Shown here in pieces: positions 6,999-8,601 of a DNA stretch of 8,601 bases. The DNA is from an uncultured Oscillospiraceae bacterium. Lineage in GTDB: Bacteria; Bacillota; Clostridia; Oscillospirales; Oscillospiraceae. Made by a program: the position numbers and the translations under genes. Numbering within the stretch: position 1 is the stretch's first letter; each line of letters starts with the position of its first letter. The DNA lies in assembly GCA_905236265.1 (NCBI GenBank), contig CAJOOV010000084.1:1-8601 (forward strand), read 5' to 3'. The notes below the pieces were generated by a model. It saw only the letters and a program-made list of their open reading frames with translations. It searched no databases and was not told where the DNA came from.

Positions 6999-7100
6999 TT
7001 ATGGAGAATGATGAATATCCATGCAGCTTTCAGTTGCAAAATATCCGATTCACATACAACGCTTCAGGGCAAGGGCACAGGGATGGGGCAGCGGGAAGGG

Positions 7101-7136
7101 AAAAAGCAGGCTCCCGGAAAAAACCGAAAGCCTGCT
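7101..7136 (-). terminator. Intrinsic terminator of the GH32 gene
   Basis: On the minus strand the stem at 7136-7124 pairs with 7117-7105 over 13 bp with a six-T loop and is followed at once by TTTTTCCC. Two of the pairs are G-U on the minus-strand RNA and would be A-C mismatches on the plus strand, which shows the hairpin works in the minus direction. It begins 7 nt after the GH32 stop codon. Confidence 0.93.
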
Positions 7137-7143
7137 CTGACTG

Positions 7144-8601
7144 TCAGGGGTTGTCAAAAACCAGATTGAAGTGCTCCACGTCCATGCAAACAGAGCCGGA
7201 GGCGGAGAAACGCACGCCCTCGGCGCTGGCGGGGGAGAAGAGCTTGCAGGAGGCTGCCTGCTCTCCGTCATTGACAAAGACCTCCACGCTGTGATAGTCC
7301 ATGACAATGCGCAGCTTTACCTTGCCGCCGTTGTCCCGGACGGGGAAATCCCGGACATGGACAATGTCATAGCGCCCGCCGCTGCGGGTGCGGTCTACCC
7401 GGACGGTGCTGTTTTCAGGCTTGTAGCGGATGGTGAACCAGTGCTTATCGTCCACGCCCACCTTCACCTTGAACCAGCGGTAGCCGGAGGACTCCGCCGG
7501 GCGCACCCGGAGCGTCAGATCCATCAGCCGGCCGGAGACACCCTCCAGAGCGGTCTCGCCGGACACAATGACGTTTTCATAGGCGGTTCTCTTTCCGTGG
7601 TAATTGGCAAGCTCCCGCACCGGGTTTTGCACCAGCCGCCCGTCCCGCAGGGACAGCTCACGGGGCAGGGTCATCTCGCCGAAGAGCCTGTCCTGCCTGC
7701 CCACGCTGTTCACTGTCGCCCAGTTCTGCATCCATGCCAGCATAATCGTGCGCCCGTCGGGAATGGCCAGCGTCTGGGTGGCATAGAAGTCCAGACCGTA
7801 ATCAATGGCCTGAACCCGCTCTCTGGTGAAGCGGTGGGTGGTTTTGTCATAGCTGCCAATCAGGGCAAGAGAGCCGTAGCCCGCATGAAATTCCAGCTCC
7901 ACCGGGGTCATCTCCATGGGGCTGGTGAGCAGAACATGCCTGCCGTCCAGCGGGAAGAACTCCGGGCACTCCCACATCTTGCCGTACTCGTCCCGGCAGG
8001 ACTCCAGCGTGGTGACGAATGACCAGTGAAAGCCGTCCTCGCTCTGATAGAGCAGCACGGTTCCGGTGCCGTCCTCGCCCCGGTTTCCCATGACGGCGTA
8101 GAAAAGACCGTCCTCCGCCCAGATCTTAGGGTCACGAAAGTCAATGACGCTGCCTCCGTCGGGCAGGTCGGCACCGTCCAGCACGGGGTTGCCGGGGTAT
8201 TTCTCATAGTTCACCCCATCGCCCACGGCGATGCACTGCTGCTGCAGCTCCTCCTCCACGCCGTCGGCACGTCTGGTCTTATGTACGCCGGTATACATCA
8301 GAAGATGCCTTCCGTCGGGCAGCTCCACTGCGCCGCCGGAGAAGCAGCCGTCGCAGTCCGCCTCCGTGTCCGGTGCCAGCGCCACAGGCAGCCGCTCCCA
8401 GCGGATGAAGTCCTTCGTCTTCACATGCCCCCAGTGCATGGGACCCCACTTGTGGTCATAGGGGTGGTACTGGAAAAACAGGTGATACTCCCCCTGATAC
8501 AGGGAAAAGCCGTTGGGGTCGTTGATCCAGCCGATACCGCCTGTCACATGAAAGGCGGCACGCTCCGGCTGGGTGATATGGGGGGCATAGCGGGCTTCAA
8601 A
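7144..8601 (-). CDS. Glycoside hydrolase family 32 beta-fructosidase (invertase/levanase type), N-terminus cut by window edge
   Basis: Hydrolyses terminal beta-D-fructofuranosides such as sucrose, sucrose-6-phosphate or fructans; the exact substrate cannot be told from the sequence. 485 residues are visible, and the frame is open to base 8601. The GTG codon at 8547 is internal, because the preceding 18 codons (ending ERAAFH) continue the family's N-terminal strand. Catalytic features, in visible numbering: the nucleophile D28 in WINDPNG (25-31), the transition-state stabilising motif FRDP (155-158), and the acid/base E211 in WECPEF (210-215). The five-bladed propeller continues through IDYGLDFYATQ (266-276) and ILP-like LAWMQNW; the C-terminal beta-sandwich runs from about 345 and includes the typical SVEVFVNDGEQ (438-448). 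Only a few residues before the catalytic domain are missing if this is a cytoplasmic sacA-like enzyme; a signal peptide cannot be excluded. Upstream neighbours, such as a transporter or regulator, lie outside the window. A strong terminator follows directly. Confidence 0.93.
   Translation of the reverse strand, partial: FEARYAPHITQPERAAFHVTGGIGWINDPNGFSLYQGEYHLFFQYHPYDHKWGPMHWGHVKTKDFIRWERLPVALAPDTEADCDGCFSGGAVELPDGRHLLMYTGVHKTRRADGVEEELQQQCIAVGDGVNYEKYPGNPVLDGADLPDGGSVIDFRDPKIWAEDGLFYAVMGNRGEDGTGTVLLYQSEDGFHWSFVTTLESCRDEYGKMWECPEFFPLDGRHVLLTSPMEMTPVELEFHAGYGSLALIGSYDKTTHRFTRERVQAIDYGLDFYATQTLAIPDGRTIMLAWMQNWATVNSVGRQDRLFGEMTLPRELSLRDGRLVQNPVRELANYHGKRTAYENVIVSGETALEGVSGRLMDLTLRVRPAESSGYRWFKVKVGVDDKHWFTIRYKPENSTVRVDRTRSGGRYDIVHVRDFPVRDNGGKVKLRIVMDYHSVEVFVNDGEQAASCKLFSPASAEGVRFSASGSVCMDVEHFNLVFDNP

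Noticed and set aside
7171..8022. A 283-codon plus-strand frame opposite the GH32 gene
   Set aside because: Antisense shadow of a clear GH32 enzyme carrying all three catalytic motifs; it has no credible ribosome site.
1..8601. Mobile elements, CRISPR arrays, tRNA or rRNA genes, toxin-antitoxin or defence genes
   Set aside because: No transposase or integrase motifs, no regularly spaced repeats, no cloverleaf or rRNA signatures; nearly all of the window is accounted for by housekeeping genes and short intergenic regions.

Overview
The window reads as ordinary, well-packed chromosome from a GC-rich Gram-positive anaerobe. A gut Clostridia lineage (Oscillospiraceae/Ruminococcaceae type) is my best guess. 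The basis is strong purine-rich Shine-Dalgarno sites about 7 nt before start codons, sigma-A type promoters with TATAAT boxes, GC-rich third codon positions, and the protein flavour (two-gene trkA-trkH, a GH32 fructosidase with a WINDPNG box). This is inference; no 16S or other phylogenetic marker gene is present.

Layout, left to right. (1) Bases 2-430 (+): the last 142 codons of phosphoserine aminotransferase (serC), closed by a strong intrinsic terminator. (2) Bases 431-708: a non-coding gap holding that terminator, a clear extended -10 promoter and a roughly 137-nt GC-rich, hairpin-laden leader. (3) Bases 709-3590 (+): trkA and trkH, overlapping by ATGA, encoding the cytoplasmic NAD-binding gating protein and the membrane channel subunit of a Trk/Ktr-type potassium uptake system. 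(4) Bases 3591-3687: a 16-bp hairpin lying between converging trkH and carB, probably terminating both. (5) Bases 3688-6906 (-): complete carB, the large subunit of carbamoyl-phosphate synthase, with no carA beside it. (6) Bases 6907-7143: carB's promoter with operator-like repeats over its -10, then the terminator of the next gene. (7) Bases 7144-8601 (-): a GH32 beta-fructosidase, complete at its C-terminus and cut at its N-terminus by the window edge.

The units are functionally unrelated (serine synthesis, potassium uptake, pyrimidine/arginine precursor synthesis, sucrose/fructan hydrolysis). Each unit ends in its own or a shared terminator, and the two whose 5' ends are visible, trkA-trkH and carB, each have their own promoter. 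I see no mobile element, CRISPR array, tRNA, rRNA, toxin-antitoxin pair or defence gene, and no convincing undescribed system. The points most worth a second look are regulatory: an ARG-box-like palindrome and a 21-bp-phased direct repeat at the carB promoter, the structured trkA leader, and the separation of carB from carA.
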